DNA of 64,000 nucleotides from Clostridium novyi NT (GCF_000014125.1 NC_008593.1:1054001-1118000); one strand, 5' to 3'. Counted from the first letter of the stretch, positions 32,109 to 40,546 are shown. Program-made: numbers and translations. The notes: generated by a model from the letters alone, not told the origin.

Positions 32109-32326
32109 TGCTAGTTGTAAAAAGAAAAAAGGGTGAATCTATTTTAATAGGAGATAACATAGAAATAAATATAGTTGATATAGATAATGGTTCTGTAAAG
32201 ATATCTATACAGGCTCCAAGAGAAGTTACTATTTTAAGAAAAGAATTATACAAAGAAATAGAAGAAGAAAATAAGAAAGCAATAAAAGTAGATATGTCTT
32301 TGTTGAAAAAATTGAATAAAAAGTAA
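32108..32326 (+). CDS. csrA: Carbon storage regulator CsrA
   Basis: A 72-residue RNA-binding CsrA ([39 protein letters not shown]). It represses translation by binding GGA motifs in hairpin loops at ribosome sites. Candidate targets in this window are the two main flagellin leaders and the flgE leader. It is coupled to fliW, its antagonist. Confidence 0.97.
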   Translation: MLVVKRKKGESILIGDNIEINIVDIDNGSVKISIQAPREVTILRKELYKEIEEENKKAIKVDMSLLKKLNKK

Positions 32327-32375
32327 TAAACAAAGAAGTATAATTTATTACTGAGGTTTAAGGGGGAATGCTTAA

Positions 32376-32753
32376 ATGGAAATTGGTGTAGTTAGTCAAA
32401 CAAGACATATAAGCTCTGATACAATGTCTAATGCATCAAGTGTTTCTTATAGTGAATATATACAATATGATAATTTATCTGTTTTAAACAATGAAGATAT
32501 AGATAAATTATCACATGATTATATTAAAGAGAAAGATGTGCAAAATGCGATTTCTAAACTTAATAAATTTCTTCAAGGTGAAAATACACATCTAGAGTAT
32601 GAAAGACATGAGGTTTTTAAAAGTCAATTTGTAGTTAAAATAATAGATAATCAGACTAAAAAAGTTATAAAAGAAATACCGCCTAAAAAAATACTAGATA
32701 TGGTAGCTGAGATATGTAGACTTGCAGGAGTTATAGTGGATAAAAAAGTATAA
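32376..32753 (+). CDS. flaG: FlaG family flagellar protein
   Basis: A 125-residue FlaG. The conserved C-terminal domain (ERHEVFKSQFVVKIIDNQTK then VIKEIPPKKILDMV) is clear, with a variable N-terminus. FlaG proteins affect filament length and adhesion in other genera; the mechanism is uncertain. ATG at 32376 after AGGGGG, in the usual place between csrA and fliS/fliD. Confidence 0.9.
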   Translation: MEIGVVSQTRHISSDTMSNASSVSYSEYIQYDNLSVLNNEDIDKLSHDYIKEKDVQNAISKLNKFLQGENTHLEYERHEVFKSQFVVKIIDNQTKKVIKEIPPKKILDMVAEICRLAGVIVDKKV

Positions 32754-32779
32754 CTTTACTTTAAAGGTAGGTGTCTTTT

Positions 32780-33067
32780 ATGGAATATAGATTAAATAAA
32801 GTTGATTATGAACTTCAACAATTAGTAAATGACGCTACAAAAGAAGGAAGGGTTCATGGCAACAAAGAAACATACAAAGTTGATAAGGATAAAAAAGAAA
32901 GAAATAAAAAAGAATATAGTGAAAAATTAAAAAAAGAATTAGCAAAACAAAAGAAAAAAAAGATTATAGTTGATGCTGTAAAGGTTAAAAATATAAAGGT
33001 TAATGCCTTTAGAGAGAAAGAATCTGGAAATTTATCTCAAGGAAGATTTTTAGATGAGAAGCTATAG
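32780..33067 (+). CDS. Small lysine-rich protein of the flagellar operon, unknown
   Basis: A 95-residue basic protein that I do not recognise. About a third of residues 35-70 are lysine (for example KKELAKQKKKKIIVDAVKVK), which predicts a long charged helix. The start is the ATG at 32780 behind AAAGGTAGGTG; a GTG at 32771 lies on the ribosome site. It sits tightly between flaG and fliS and is probably cotranslated with them. A chaperone or RNA-associated role is possible, but the sequence shows nothing specific. Confidence 0.7.
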   Translation: MEYRLNKVDYELQQLVNDATKEGRVHGNKETYKVDKDKKERNKKEYSEKLKKELAKQKKKKIIVDAVKVKNIKVNAFREKESGNLSQGRFLDEKL

Positions 33068-33103
33068 AAATTAAAGTTTAAAGCATTCATGGGAGGAAAA
33101 AAG

Positions 33104-33490
33104 ATGTACGCAAATAATGCATATAAAGCTTATAAAAATAATAGTGTTAATTATGCTTCTAAAGAACAATTATTACTTATGCTACTAGATGGTGCAGTAA
33201 AGTTTGCCAAGATGGGTAGACAGGCTATAATAGATAAAAAAATTCAAAAGGCTCATGAAAGTCTTACAAGAACTCAAGACATATTTTATGAACTTATGGC
33301 ATCTTTAGATTTAAGTAGTGGAGCTGAATGGGCAAAACAGCTTATGGGAATATATGAATTTATAACAAAAAGACTTGCAGATGCTAATATGAAAAAAGAT
33401 GTAGAAATTATGAATGAAGTGGTGCCTTTAATAGAGGATATTAGAGATACATGGTATCAAGCTGAAAAACTATCAAGAGGACAAAGATAG
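33104..33490 (+). CDS. fliS: Flagellin export chaperone FliS
   Basis: A 128-residue helical FliS (NSVNYASKEQLLLMLLDGAV; YEFITKRLADANMKKD). It binds the C-terminal helix of flagellin in the cytoplasm and delivers it for export. The start is the ATG at 33104 after GGGAGGAAAA; an ATG at 33089 precedes that site. It ends before a hairpin that separates it from fliD. Confidence 0.94.
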   Translation: MYANNAYKAYKNNSVNYASKEQLLLMLLDGAVKFAKMGRQAIIDKKIQKAHESLTRTQDIFYELMASLDLSSGAEWAKQLMGIYEFITKRLADANMKKDVEIMNEVVPLIEDIRDTWYQAEKLSRGQR

Positions 33491-33504
33491 AATATATTAA
33501 AGGA

Positions 33505-33536
33505 AAATAAAGTACTAGAAAACTAGTACTTTATTT
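33505..33536 (+). terminator. Hairpin between fliS and fliD, likely terminator or attenuator
   Basis: A perfect 14-bp stem, AAATAAAGTACTAG against its complement, with an AAAA loop and a short T-rich tail. It lies 14 bases after fliS. No SigD site was found between it and fliD, so fliD may depend on partial readthrough. Confidence 0.7.
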
Positions 33537-33568
33537 ATAAAAGAAATTAAACTAAGGGAGGAAAATAT

Positions 33569-35080
33569 ATGTCAGATATAAGTGGAGTTGGGAATTTTAA
33601 TAGAATAACTGGACTTGCTACAGGTATGGATACTGATACAATGGTAAAGAAGATGTTAATGAGAGAACAACAAAGAATAGATAGAGCCAATGGAAACAAG
33701 CAGTATAGCCAATGGAAACAAGAGGAGTATATGGAAATAATAAAAGATACTAGAGAGCTAAGAGATGATTTCTTACTTATAAGTTCTCCTAAAGAAACAA
33801 ACCTTTTAAAAAGTGAAGCGTATGCTTCAACTAATGCTAAAAGTGATAACGAAAGTATTGTAGAAGTGAAGTCCTTACCAGGAGCGAAAGCAGGAAGATA
33901 TCAAATTAAGGTTAAAGATATAGCTAGAGCTGCTACTATTGAATTTAAAGGAAGTAAAGATGATTTAGCTAAGGTTAAAGAAGAAATAGAAAAAACTAAT
34001 CCGGATTTATTAAATAAAGTAAATGTCAGTTTTAGTGAACTTACAGGTAAAATAAGTGTAATATCCAAAGAAACAGGTAAAAAAATTGCTAATGATGATA
34101 CCATGAGGGATATATCAAATGTATTAAAAGGAAAATACAATTCTGATTATAATGAAATAGATGGGAATGAAGCAGAAGTATATATAAAAGAACCAGGACA
34201 AAGTGAATATACTAAAGTAGATAGCAAGTATACATCTAAAAACAAATTTATAATTGATAATATGCAATATGACATATCTGGAGTAACAACAAACAGTGTA
34301 ATAAATACTAAAGATGATATTGGGTCTATATCTATTAATGTAAAAAAAGATGTGTCATCAAGTGTAGATAAGATAAAAAAGTTTGTAGAAAAATATAATA
34401 AATTAATAGAAAAATTAAATACCAAAGTAGATGAGAAGAAAATATATAGTTATAAGCCTTTAACTGAAGAACAAAAGAAAGAAATGAAACCTGAAGAAAT
34501 AAAAGAATGGGAAAAGAAAGCAAAGCAAGGTATTATAAAAAATGATTCTGATATTCAACAAATGCTATCAAAAATGAGACAAGCATTTTATGGAGAATAT
34601 AGTAAAGATTTTTCCAAATCTGATCATAAAACATTCGGAATAAGTTTAAGTGAAATAGGAATAACTACTTCGAAAGAAACAAGTAAAAGAGGAAAGCTAG
34701 TAATAGATGAAAGTAAATTAACTAAAGCATTAGAAGAAAAAAGTGATAAGGTGTATGAATTATTCACCAAATCAGGAAATAGTAAAGAATCCAATGGTAT
34801 ACTAAATAGACTTACAGAGATAGTTGATAAATATGCAGGTGGTCATGGTGGAAAAGATGGCATACTAGTAAAAAAAGCAGGATATAAGGATTCTAGATGG
34901 CTTTTAAATAATGATTTGAGTAAAAAAATTATAGAACAAGAAAAACAAATAAAGCAACTTGAAAGAATTATGTTTACAAAACAAGAACAATACTACAAAA
35001 TGTTCTCAAAGCTTGAAGTTGCTATGAACAAGATGAATTCTCAATCTAGTTGGTTTCAAGCTCAGATGGGTGGAAGATAG
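33569..35080 (+). CDS. fliD: Flagellar cap protein FliD
   Basis: A 503-residue filament cap protein. The N-terminal signature (FNRITGLATGMDTDTMVKKM) and C-terminal helical region (QIKQLERIMFTKQEQYYKMF; KMNSQSSWFQAQMGG) are typical. It promotes flagellin folding at the filament tip. ATG at 33569 after GGGAGG. A small putative chaperone gene follows after three bases. Confidence 0.95.
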   Translation: MSDISGVGNFNRITGLATGMDTDTMVKKMLMREQQRIDRANGNKQYSQWKQEEYMEIIKDTRELRDDFLLISSPKETNLLKSEAYASTNAKSDNESIVEVKSLPGAKAGRYQIKVKDIARAATIEFKGSKDDLAKVKEEIEKTNPDLLNKVNVSFSELTGKISVISKETGKKIANDDTMRDISNVLKGKYNSDYNEIDGNEAEVYIKEPGQSEYTKVDSKYTSKNKFIIDNMQYDISGVTTNSVINTKDDIGSISINVKKDVSSSVDKIKKFVEKYNKLIEKLNTKVDEKKIYSYKPLTEEQKKEMKPEEIKEWEKKAKQGIIKNDSDIQQMLSKMRQAFYGEYSKDFSKSDHKTFGISLSEIGITTSKETSKRGKLVIDESKLTKALEEKSDKVYELFTKSGNSKESNGILNRLTEIVDKYAGGHGGKDGILVKKAGYKDSRWLLNNDLSKKIIEQEKQIKQLERIMFTKQEQYYKMFSKLEVAMNKMNSQSSWFQAQMGGR

Positions 35081-35083
35081 TAA

Positions 35084-35422
35084 ATGAACAAAGAATTATA
35101 TAATGCTTTAAAGGAGTATCACAAGGTCAATGTTAATATAATCAATGCATTAAATGAAGAAAGAATAGATGAGTTAGATGAAATTTTATTAAAAAAGGAT
35201 GAAATTATAAAAAATATAAATTCTATTAAGTATGTTTCAAAAGAGTTTAATGAAATATCAGAAGAACTAAACTTAAAAACTTTAGAAGAAGAAATAAAAA
35301 AAATCTCAAATTCAAAAAAAGAGTATTATAAATCTCAAATAAATAAAATAAATAAAAATAAAAATGCCAATAGAAGTTACTCAAACCTTAGAAGTAATAT
35401 AGCTTTAGAAAAATTTATATGA
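35084..35422 (+). CDS. Small coiled-coil protein after fliD, possible FliT-like chaperone
   Basis: A 112-residue, Lys/Glu/Asn-rich, almost wholly helical protein. It lacks a motif I can match with confidence, but size, predicted coiled coil and position directly after fliD are those of FliT, the FliD export chaperone. The start ATG at 35084 follows the fliD stop by three bases and uses GGTGGAAG inside the fliD end, which suggests coupling. Function is inferred from context alone. Confidence 0.65.
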   Translation: MNKELYNALKEYHKVNVNIINALNEERIDELDEILLKKDEIIKNINSIKYVSKEFNEISEELNLKTLEEEIKKISNSKKEYYKSQINKINKNKNANRSYSNLRSNIALEKFI

Positions 35423-35441
35423 TCTAAAAATAAAAAGAGTA

Positions 35442-35468
35442 TAAAGCATATAAAAGTTTTAACGATAA
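35442..35468 (+). promoter_or_regulatory. SigD-type promoter of flagellin gene 1
   Basis: TAAA (35442-35445), 15 bases, then AACGATAA (35461-35468). The expected start near 35475 gives a leader of about 57 bases that holds a CsrA-like hairpin. Confidence 0.75.
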
Positions 35469-35477
35469 TATAAAAGG

Positions 35478-35524
35478 TAAGGCAAGGAAGCCTTAAAAAA
35501 TATACTTAAAAATTCAAGGAGGAA
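35478..35524 (+). promoter_or_regulatory. Putative CsrA-binding leader of flagellin gene 1
   Basis: The hairpin TAAGGC-AAGGAA-GCCTTA (35478-35495) shows a GGA in its six-base loop, and a second site CAAGGAGGAA (35515-35524) covers the Shine-Dalgarno. This two-site layout is that of the B. subtilis hag leader, where CsrA blocks translation. csrA and fliW lie 3 kb upstream. Confidence 0.6.
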
Positions 35525-35531
35525 TTTTATA

Positions 35532-36344
35532 ATGATTATTAATCACAATTTAAATGCAATGAATGCTCACAGAATGATGGGCCAAAACATTACTGGTGCT
35601 GGAAAAGCAATGGAAAAATTATCTTCAGGATTAAGAATAAACAGAGCTGGAGATGATGCAGCAGGACTAGCAATCTCAGAAAAAATGAGAGGACAAATCA
35701 GAGGATTAAACCAAGCATCAAGAAATGCACAAGATGGTATATCATTAATCCAAACAGCTGAAGGAGCTTTAAATGAAACTCATGCAATCCTTCAAAGAAT
35801 GAGAGAATTAGCAGTTCAAACATCTAATGATACAAACACAACTGCAGATAGAACAAATGTACAAAAAGAAATAGCTCAATTAAAAGAAGAAATCACAAGA
35901 ATTTCAACAGATACAGAATTCAATACTAAAAAGTTATTAAATGGATCAGCAAAAGGAGTAACTTTCCAAGTAGGCGCTAATGAAAAACAAATAATTACGC
36001 TAAATATTGCAAGTATGGGAACAGAAGACTTAGGCTTAAAAGAAGTTAGCTTAGGTACTGGTGCTGCTTCTCAAGCAGCTATAACAAAAATAAATGATGC
36101 TATAAATACAGTATCAGGAGAAAGAGCTACACTAGGAGCTATCCAAAATAGATTAGAACATACAATAAACTCTGATAACAATGCAGCAGAAAACTTACAA
36201 GCAGCAGAATCAAGAGTAAGAGACGTTGATATGGCAAAAGAAATGATGGAATTCTCTAAGAAAAACATACTTCAACAAGCAGCTCAAGCTATGCTTGCTC
36301 AAGCTAATCAACAACCACAAGGTGTGCTTCAATTATTAAGATAA
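35532..36344 (+). CDS. fliC: Flagellin (copy 1)
   Basis: A 270-residue flagellin made almost entirely of the conserved D0/D1 helices: N-terminal [20 protein letters not shown] and the [20 protein letters not shown] motif, and a C-terminus ending in a typical [12 protein letters not shown] tail. The short variable centre (about 115-205) is the expected surface and glycosylation region. The protein has no cysteine. Codon use is biased as in other highly expressed genes. It has its own SigD promoter, a CsrA-like leader and a terminator, and a near-identical copy follows. Two Maf genes downstream suggest that it is glycosylated. Confidence 0.96.
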   Translation: MIINHNLNAMNAHRMMGQNITGAGKAMEKLSSGLRINRAGDDAAGLAISEKMRGQIRGLNQASRNAQDGISLIQTAEGALNETHAILQRMRELAVQTSNDTNTTADRTNVQKEIAQLKEEITRISTDTEFNTKKLLNGSAKGVTFQVGANEKQIITLNIASMGTEDLGLKEVSLGTGAASQAAITKINDAINTVSGERATLGAIQNRLEHTINSDNNAAENLQAAESRVRDVDMAKEMMEFSKKNILQQAAQAMLAQANQQPQGVLQLLR

Positions 36345-36364
36345 TAAATATATTAGAATGTATG

Positions 36365-36396
36365 AACTCCATTACTCTTAAGTAGTGGAGTTTTTG
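36365..36396 (+). terminator. Terminator of flagellin gene 1
   Basis: AACTCCATTACT (36365-36376) pairs with AGTAGTGGAGTT (36381-36392) with one wobble and continues into TTTTT. Confidence 0.9.
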
Positions 36397-36474
36397 TTAT
36401 ATGTATACCGAAATTTTTATTTGAATACAATATAAAGTATTAAAAAGTTTTTATATAAAAAAATAAAAAGAGTA

Positions 36475-36501
36475 TAAAGCATATAAAAGTTTTAACGATA
36501 A
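36475..36501 (+). promoter_or_regulatory. SigD-type promoter of flagellin gene 2
   Basis: TAAA (36475-36478), 15 bases, then AACGATAA (36494-36501), identical to the promoter of copy 1. Confidence 0.75.
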
Positions 36502-36510
36502 TATAAAAGG

Positions 36511-36557
36511 TAAGGCAAGGAAGCCTTAAAAAATATACTTAAAAATTCAAGGAGGAA
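36511..36557 (+). promoter_or_regulatory. Putative CsrA-binding leader of flagellin gene 2
   Basis: The same GGA-loop hairpin (36511-36528) and Shine-Dalgarno-overlapping GGA site (36548-36557) as in copy 1, so both genes should respond to CsrA in the same way. Confidence 0.6.
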
Positions 36558-36564
36558 TTTTATA

Positions 36565-37377
36565 ATGATTATTAATCACAATTTAAATGCAATGAATGCT
36601 CACAGAATGATGGGCCAAAACATTACTGGTGCTGGAAAAGCAATGGAAAAATTATCTTCAGGATTAAGAATAAACAGAGCTGGAGATGATGCAGCAGGAC
36701 TAGCAATCTCAGAAAAAATGAGAGGACAAATCAGAGGATTAAACCAAGCATCAAGAAATGCACAAGATGGTATATCATTAATCCAAACAGCTGAAGGAGC
36801 TTTAAATGAAACTCATGCAATCCTTCAAAGAATGAGAGAACTAGCAGTTCAAACATCTAATGACACAAACACAACTGCAGATAGAATTAATGTTCAAAAA
36901 GAAGTTACTCAATTACAATCAGAATTAACTAGAATCAGTACAGATACAGAATTCAATACAAAGAAATTATTAAATGGATCAGCAAAAGGAGTAACTTTCC
37001 AAGTAGGAGCTAATCAAGGACAAACAATTGCTGTAGATATTTCAGAAATGAGTGCAAGTGCATTAAAAGTAAATGATGTTAGTTTATCATCAGGTGCTAA
37101 GTCACAAGAAGCTATAACAAAAATAAATGATGCTATAAATACAGTATCAGGAGAAAGAGCTACACTAGGATCTATCCAAAATAGATTAGAACATACAATA
37201 AACTCTGATAACAATGCAGCAGAAAACTTACAAGCAGCAGAATCAAGAGTAAGAGACGTTGATATGGCAAAAGAAATGATGGAATTCTCTAAGAAAAACA
37301 TACTTCAACAAGCAGCTCAAGCTATGCTTGCTCAAGCTAATCAACAACCACAAGGTGTACTTCAATTATTAAGATAA
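36565..37377 (+). CDS. fliC: Flagellin (copy 2)
   Basis: A 270-residue flagellin identical to copy 1 in the first 117 or so residues and nearly so in the last 65; the two differ mainly in the central surface region (for example [20 protein letters not shown] here). The pattern of identical ends with a changed middle suggests tandem duplication with later gene conversion of the ends, or selection on the exposed part. Its promoter and leader are identical to those of copy 1, so the two are likely to be coexpressed. No cysteine. Confidence 0.96.
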   Translation: MIINHNLNAMNAHRMMGQNITGAGKAMEKLSSGLRINRAGDDAAGLAISEKMRGQIRGLNQASRNAQDGISLIQTAEGALNETHAILQRMRELAVQTSNDTNTTADRINVQKEVTQLQSELTRISTDTEFNTKKLLNGSAKGVTFQVGANQGQTIAVDISEMSASALKVNDVSLSSGAKSQEAITKINDAINTVSGERATLGSIQNRLEHTINSDNNAAENLQAAESRVRDVDMAKEMMEFSKKNILQQAAQAMLAQANQQPQGVLQLLR

Positions 37378-37415
37378 TTTTGTTTTTGATTTAACAAAAA
37401 TTAATCTTTAGGTTC

Positions 37416-37452
37416 ACTCTACTGTGATTATATATTACAGTAGAGTTTTTTG
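37416..37452 (+). terminator. Terminator of flagellin gene 2
   Basis: ACTCTACTGT (37416-37425) pairs perfectly with ACAGTAGAGT (37437-37446), followed by six T. The first maf gene starts 37 bases on without a recognised promoter. Confidence 0.9.
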
Positions 37453-37488
37453 GTTATAAAAATAATATACGTAATAGGTGATTTAAGG

Positions 37489-39228
37489 GTGTATAATTAT
37501 AAATTTGATATTGAAAAAAGTAAAGATAATTATAATATTTTAAAGATTTATAAAAATGATAAAAGTATATATATGGGAAGTAAATATAATATGAAGAATA
37601 AAATAATTGATTTTATAAATCAATTTAAAGAATGTGATGATAAAAGTATATTCTTAATATTTGGATTTGGATCAGGAGAATGTATATTTGAGTTATCCCA
37701 AAAGTTTAAAAATAATAAAATACTAATATTTGAACCTAATTATAATTTAATAAAGTATGTACAGGAAAATATAAGCGAGTTTGAGTTTTTCAATAGTTCT
37801 AATAATATAGAACTAAAATATTATAATTCTAGTGCACTAGAAGAGTTGAAAAAAAGTATATCGGTATTTGATATTACTAAAATAAAATATGGATTTTTGT
37901 GTAATTATGAAAAAGTATATATGGACAGATTTACAGAATTCAATAATGATGTGAAAAACTTCTTATCGGATACAGTGCTTTATAGAAATACTAGTATTGT
38001 TTTTGCAAGAAGATGGTTTGATACTTTGATGGGAAATTTACCTGAGATTTTAACTTCTAGTCCTATTGACATTTTAAAAGGAAAATATAAAGATATACCT
38101 GCTGTTATAGTCTCAGCAGGACCATCATTAGAGAAAAATATACATGAATTAAAAAATATTAATGATAAAATGCTCGTACTATCGGGAGGTAGAACACTTA
38201 AGCCGCTAAAGGATATAGATGTTAGTCCTGATTTGCTCGGAATTGTAGATCCAGGGGAAATTGCATATGAATTAGTTAAGGAATATATACATAGTGAAGA
38301 AAGCACTTTGCTATTCTATGAAGGAACAAATGAAAAGGTTACAAAAGATTATATAGGTAATAAGTATATTTTTACTCAAAGTAATTTTATAAGAGAAATA
38401 TTTCAAATGAATATTTCAGATATGAATTTAGGAGGATCAGTTGCCCATACGCTAACAGGAACGGCTGTATTATTAGGGTGTAATCCTATTGTATTTATAG
38501 GTCAGGATTTAGCATATTTAAAAGAAAAGCGTTATGGTGATATTGCATTAACTAAGTTTGATAAAGAGAAGGAGATTACGCTTGGACTTGTAGGAGGAAA
38601 AGCACTAAAAGTTGAAGGGGTTAATGGGGAGCTACTAGATACTAATGAAGAACTATTTAATTTTAAGCGTGGCTTAGAAAATATAATAAAAAATAATAGT
38701 GATGTAACTTTTATTAATGCTACTGAAGGAGGCGCTTTAATAAAAGGGACTATTAATATGTCATTAAAAGAAGTGATAAGTAAGTATAGTTTAAAAGATA
38801 AAGGTAACTATATTAAAGAAAATAATCATAGTGTTGATGTAAATCATATGATAGATAATACTGTTGTTAGTTTAAAGAATATTATTAAGTCTAATAAAAA
38901 TATAATTGCAAAGTCCAAGGAAGCTTTAAAATATATAGAACTAATTAAAAGTGAGTTAAGAGTATATGGTAAAGTAAAAAATAATTATTATCTAAATAAA
39001 ATGGATGAAATTGATGAGGATATAAAAAAGAGTTATAAAGATTTAGAAGTTTTAAGTTCATTAATTTATCCAGTAGTGTATACAATTTTAACAGGTAAAA
39101 AACTTAGTGAATATAAAGATATAATCGAAAAAAATGAATTTTTGTACAAGAGTGTATTGGCAGTTTCAGAGTATGCTATGAAAAAACTTGAATGCGCATT
39201 GGAACAAATTAACAATATGGAGAGATGA
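37489..39228 (+). CDS. maf: Maf-family flagellin glycosyltransferase 1
   Basis: A 579-residue protein of the motility accessory factor family (DUF115). The N-terminal region (IFLIFGFGSGECIFELSQ) and the DUF115 core (DIPAVIVSAGPSLEKNIHEL; GGSVAHTLTGTAVLLGCNP; FIGQDLAYL) are clear. Maf proteins attach nonulosonic acids such as pseudaminic acid to flagellin in the cytoplasm. The start is uncertain: GTG at 37489 has AGGTGAT upstream, while a TTG at 37450 falls in the previous terminator. It overlaps or abuts maf 2. Next to flagellin and ahead of pse genes, it is the probable transferase of the island. Confidence 0.88.
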   Translation: MYNYKFDIEKSKDNYNILKIYKNDKSIYMGSKYNMKNKIIDFINQFKECDDKSIFLIFGFGSGECIFELSQKFKNNKILIFEPNYNLIKYVQENISEFEFFNSSNNIELKYYNSSALEELKKSISVFDITKIKYGFLCNYEKVYMDRFTEFNNDVKNFLSDTVLYRNTSIVFARRWFDTLMGNLPEILTSSPIDILKGKYKDIPAVIVSAGPSLEKNIHELKNINDKMLVLSGGRTLKPLKDIDVSPDLLGIVDPGEIAYELVKEYIHSEESTLLFYEGTNEKVTKDYIGNKYIFTQSNFIREIFQMNISDMNLGGSVAHTLTGTAVLLGCNPIVFIGQDLAYLKEKRYGDIALTKFDKEKEITLGLVGGKALKVEGVNGELLDTNEELFNFKRGLENIIKNNSDVTFINATEGGALIKGTINMSLKEVISKYSLKDKGNYIKENNHSVDVNHMIDNTVVSLKNIIKSNKNIIAKSKEALKYIELIKSELRVYGKVKNNYYLNKMDEIDEDIKKSYKDLEVLSSLIYPVVYTILTGKKLSEYKDIIEKNEFLYKSVLAVSEYAMKKLECALEQINNMER

Positions 39229-39230
39229 AT

Positions 39231-40457
39231 ATGATAAAGCTTGAATGCATAAGAGATAATTTATATACAATTAAATATAATAATAAGTACATTCATAGTA
39301 AGTTTAATCCCGTAAAAGAAAGTGAAAGATTTATAGCACGATATAAGTATATACAAAGTAAAAAGAATATAGTAGTGTATGGATTGGGATTAGGATATCA
39401 TATTGAAACTATAATTAAAATTAATGATACTGCTAAAATATATATTTTTGAAGCTAATGATGAAATTATAGAAGTTTGTAAAAAGATTAAACCTCACTTG
39501 TTTAAAAATAAAAATATAAAAATTATAAAATATAATGGTGAATTCTATAATCTGTTTAAAAATTACTTGGATACATGTGAAGAATTTATAGTGCACAAAC
39601 CTTCTTTACATACTATAAAAGATATAAATTATAAATTATATAATGTAATTAACAATTATGTTATAGCTTATGAAAGTACAAATGAATTAAAAGAACAACT
39701 AATACAAAACTATAATGAAAATTTAAAAGTGGATTATAGCAATATAATTGATTTGTTAAATAAGTTTAAAAGTAAAAATAAAAATAAAAAATTTGTTATT
39801 ACAGCTGCAGGACCATCTTTAGATTATGAACTTAAATTTTTAAAATCAAGTAGAGATAGTTTTGTTATTGTAACTGTAGGTACTGCCCTTAATGCATTAA
39901 TGAACAATAATATATGTCCGGATGTTATTGTTATAATAGATGGGAAAATAGGAGTCGCAAATCAGCTTAAAGGATTTGAGAATTTACAAATACCTCTTTG
40001 TTTTCTATCTACAGCATCAAGGTGGGCTGTTAAAAATTATAGGGGGCCTAAATATATGTTTTTCAACAGTGAAGATGAAGATGAGATTTTTATTGAAACG
40101 GGAAAAACAGTTGCTGTAGCTGCAATGAGTATAGCTATACATTGTGGAGCTAAAGAAATAGTTATGCTTGGACAAGACTTAGCGTATTTGGATGGAAAAT
40201 CACATACAAATACATATGAAGATATATATGGGCTTAAAGATAATCCTATAATAAATAAAAATAATAAATTTGTTACAGGAATAGATGGTTCTAAGCTTAA
40301 TACTACATCGGGATATATTTATTTTAAAGAACAGATAGAAAAGCTTATAGAAACTAATCCTGATGTTCAATTTATAAATTGTAGTAAGGGGGCATTTATT
40401 AGGGGTGCTAATCATATGGAGTTTGAACAATATATAAATGATAAATTAAACTATTGA
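39231..40457 (+). CDS. maf: Maf-family flagellin glycosyltransferase 2 (short form)
   Basis: A 408-residue DUF115 protein, shorter than maf 1 by the C-terminal helical region. It has the same core (KFVITAAGPSLDYELKFL; GKTVAVAAMSIAIHCGAKEI; MLGQDLAYLDGKSHTNTY). The start is the ATG at 39231, six bases after GGAGAG; an ATG at 39225 overlaps the maf 1 stop but sits too close to that site. Two Mafs side by side could use different donor sugars or act on different flagellins. The gene ends within a long palindrome. Confidence 0.87.
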   Translation: MIKLECIRDNLYTIKYNNKYIHSKFNPVKESERFIARYKYIQSKKNIVVYGLGLGYHIETIIKINDTAKIYIFEANDEIIEVCKKIKPHLFKNKNIKIIKYNGEFYNLFKNYLDTCEEFIVHKPSLHTIKDINYKLYNVINNYVIAYESTNELKEQLIQNYNENLKVDYSNIIDLLNKFKSKNKNKKFVITAAGPSLDYELKFLKSSRDSFVIVTVGTALNALMNNNICPDVIVIIDGKIGVANQLKGFENLQIPLCFLSTASRWAVKNYRGPKYMFFNSEDEDEIFIETGKTVAVAAMSIAIHCGAKEIVMLGQDLAYLDGKSHTNTYEDIYGLKDNPIINKNNKFVTGIDGSKLNTTSGYIYFKEQIEKLIETNPDVQFINCSKGAFIRGANHMEFEQYINDKLNY

Positions 40458-40482
40458 ATTTTAAAATTCAATAGTTTAATTT
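40443..40482 (+). terminator. 40-base perfect palindrome overlapping the maf 2 stop codon
   Basis: A 20-bp arm (40443-40462) is followed at once by its exact reverse complement (40463-40482), and the tail is ATTTTATTT. The maf 2 stop lies inside the first arm. It is probably the terminator of the maf pair. Confidence 0.75.
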
Positions 40483-40502
40483 TATTTACATATTATATTA
40501 TT

Positions 40503-40529
40503 TAAAGATATATATATATATATCGAATA
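40503..40529 (+). promoter_or_regulatory. Degenerate SigD-like promoter with an AT-repeat spacer
   Basis: TAAA (40503-40506), 15 bases, then ATCGAATA (40522-40529): spacing and the CGA core agree with the other SigD sites here, but two bases of the -10 differ. The spacer is almost wholly (AT)n. The tract overlaps the next feature. Confidence 0.35.
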
Positions 40530-40546
40530 TATATATATATATATAT
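40508..40546. repeat. AT dinucleotide tracts in the promoter region of the pse operon
   Basis: Sixteen bases of AT repeat (40508-40523), then CGA, then twenty bases of AT repeat (40527-40546). Such tracts change length by slipped-strand replication. The first tract lies between the possible -35 and -10 elements and the second between -10 and gene. Confidence 0.85.

Larger units (their letters stand above)
35426..35807 (+). repeat. Direct repeat copy A: flagellin promoter, leader and 5' coding region
   Basis: These 382 bases are identical to 36459-36840, an offset of 1033 bases. The repeat covers the SigD promoter, the leader hairpin, the ribosome site and the first 92 codons. The first mismatch is at 35808 (T against C). 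The 3' coding parts are again nearly identical; only a central segment (codons about 115-205) differs. Confidence 0.95.
36459..36840 (+). repeat. Direct repeat copy B: flagellin promoter, leader and 5' coding region
   Basis: Identical to 35426-35807 over 382 bases. The identity begins exactly upstream of the SigD promoter, so the duplicated unit was an entire expression unit. Confidence 0.95.

Noticed and set aside
35426..36840. Insertion sequence or transposon behind the flagellin repeat
   Set aside because: The repeat is a whole flagellin expression unit; no transposase, terminal inverted repeats or target-site duplication is seen.
40508..40546. CRISPR or other array
   Set aside because: It is a simple AT dinucleotide tract with no spacers.
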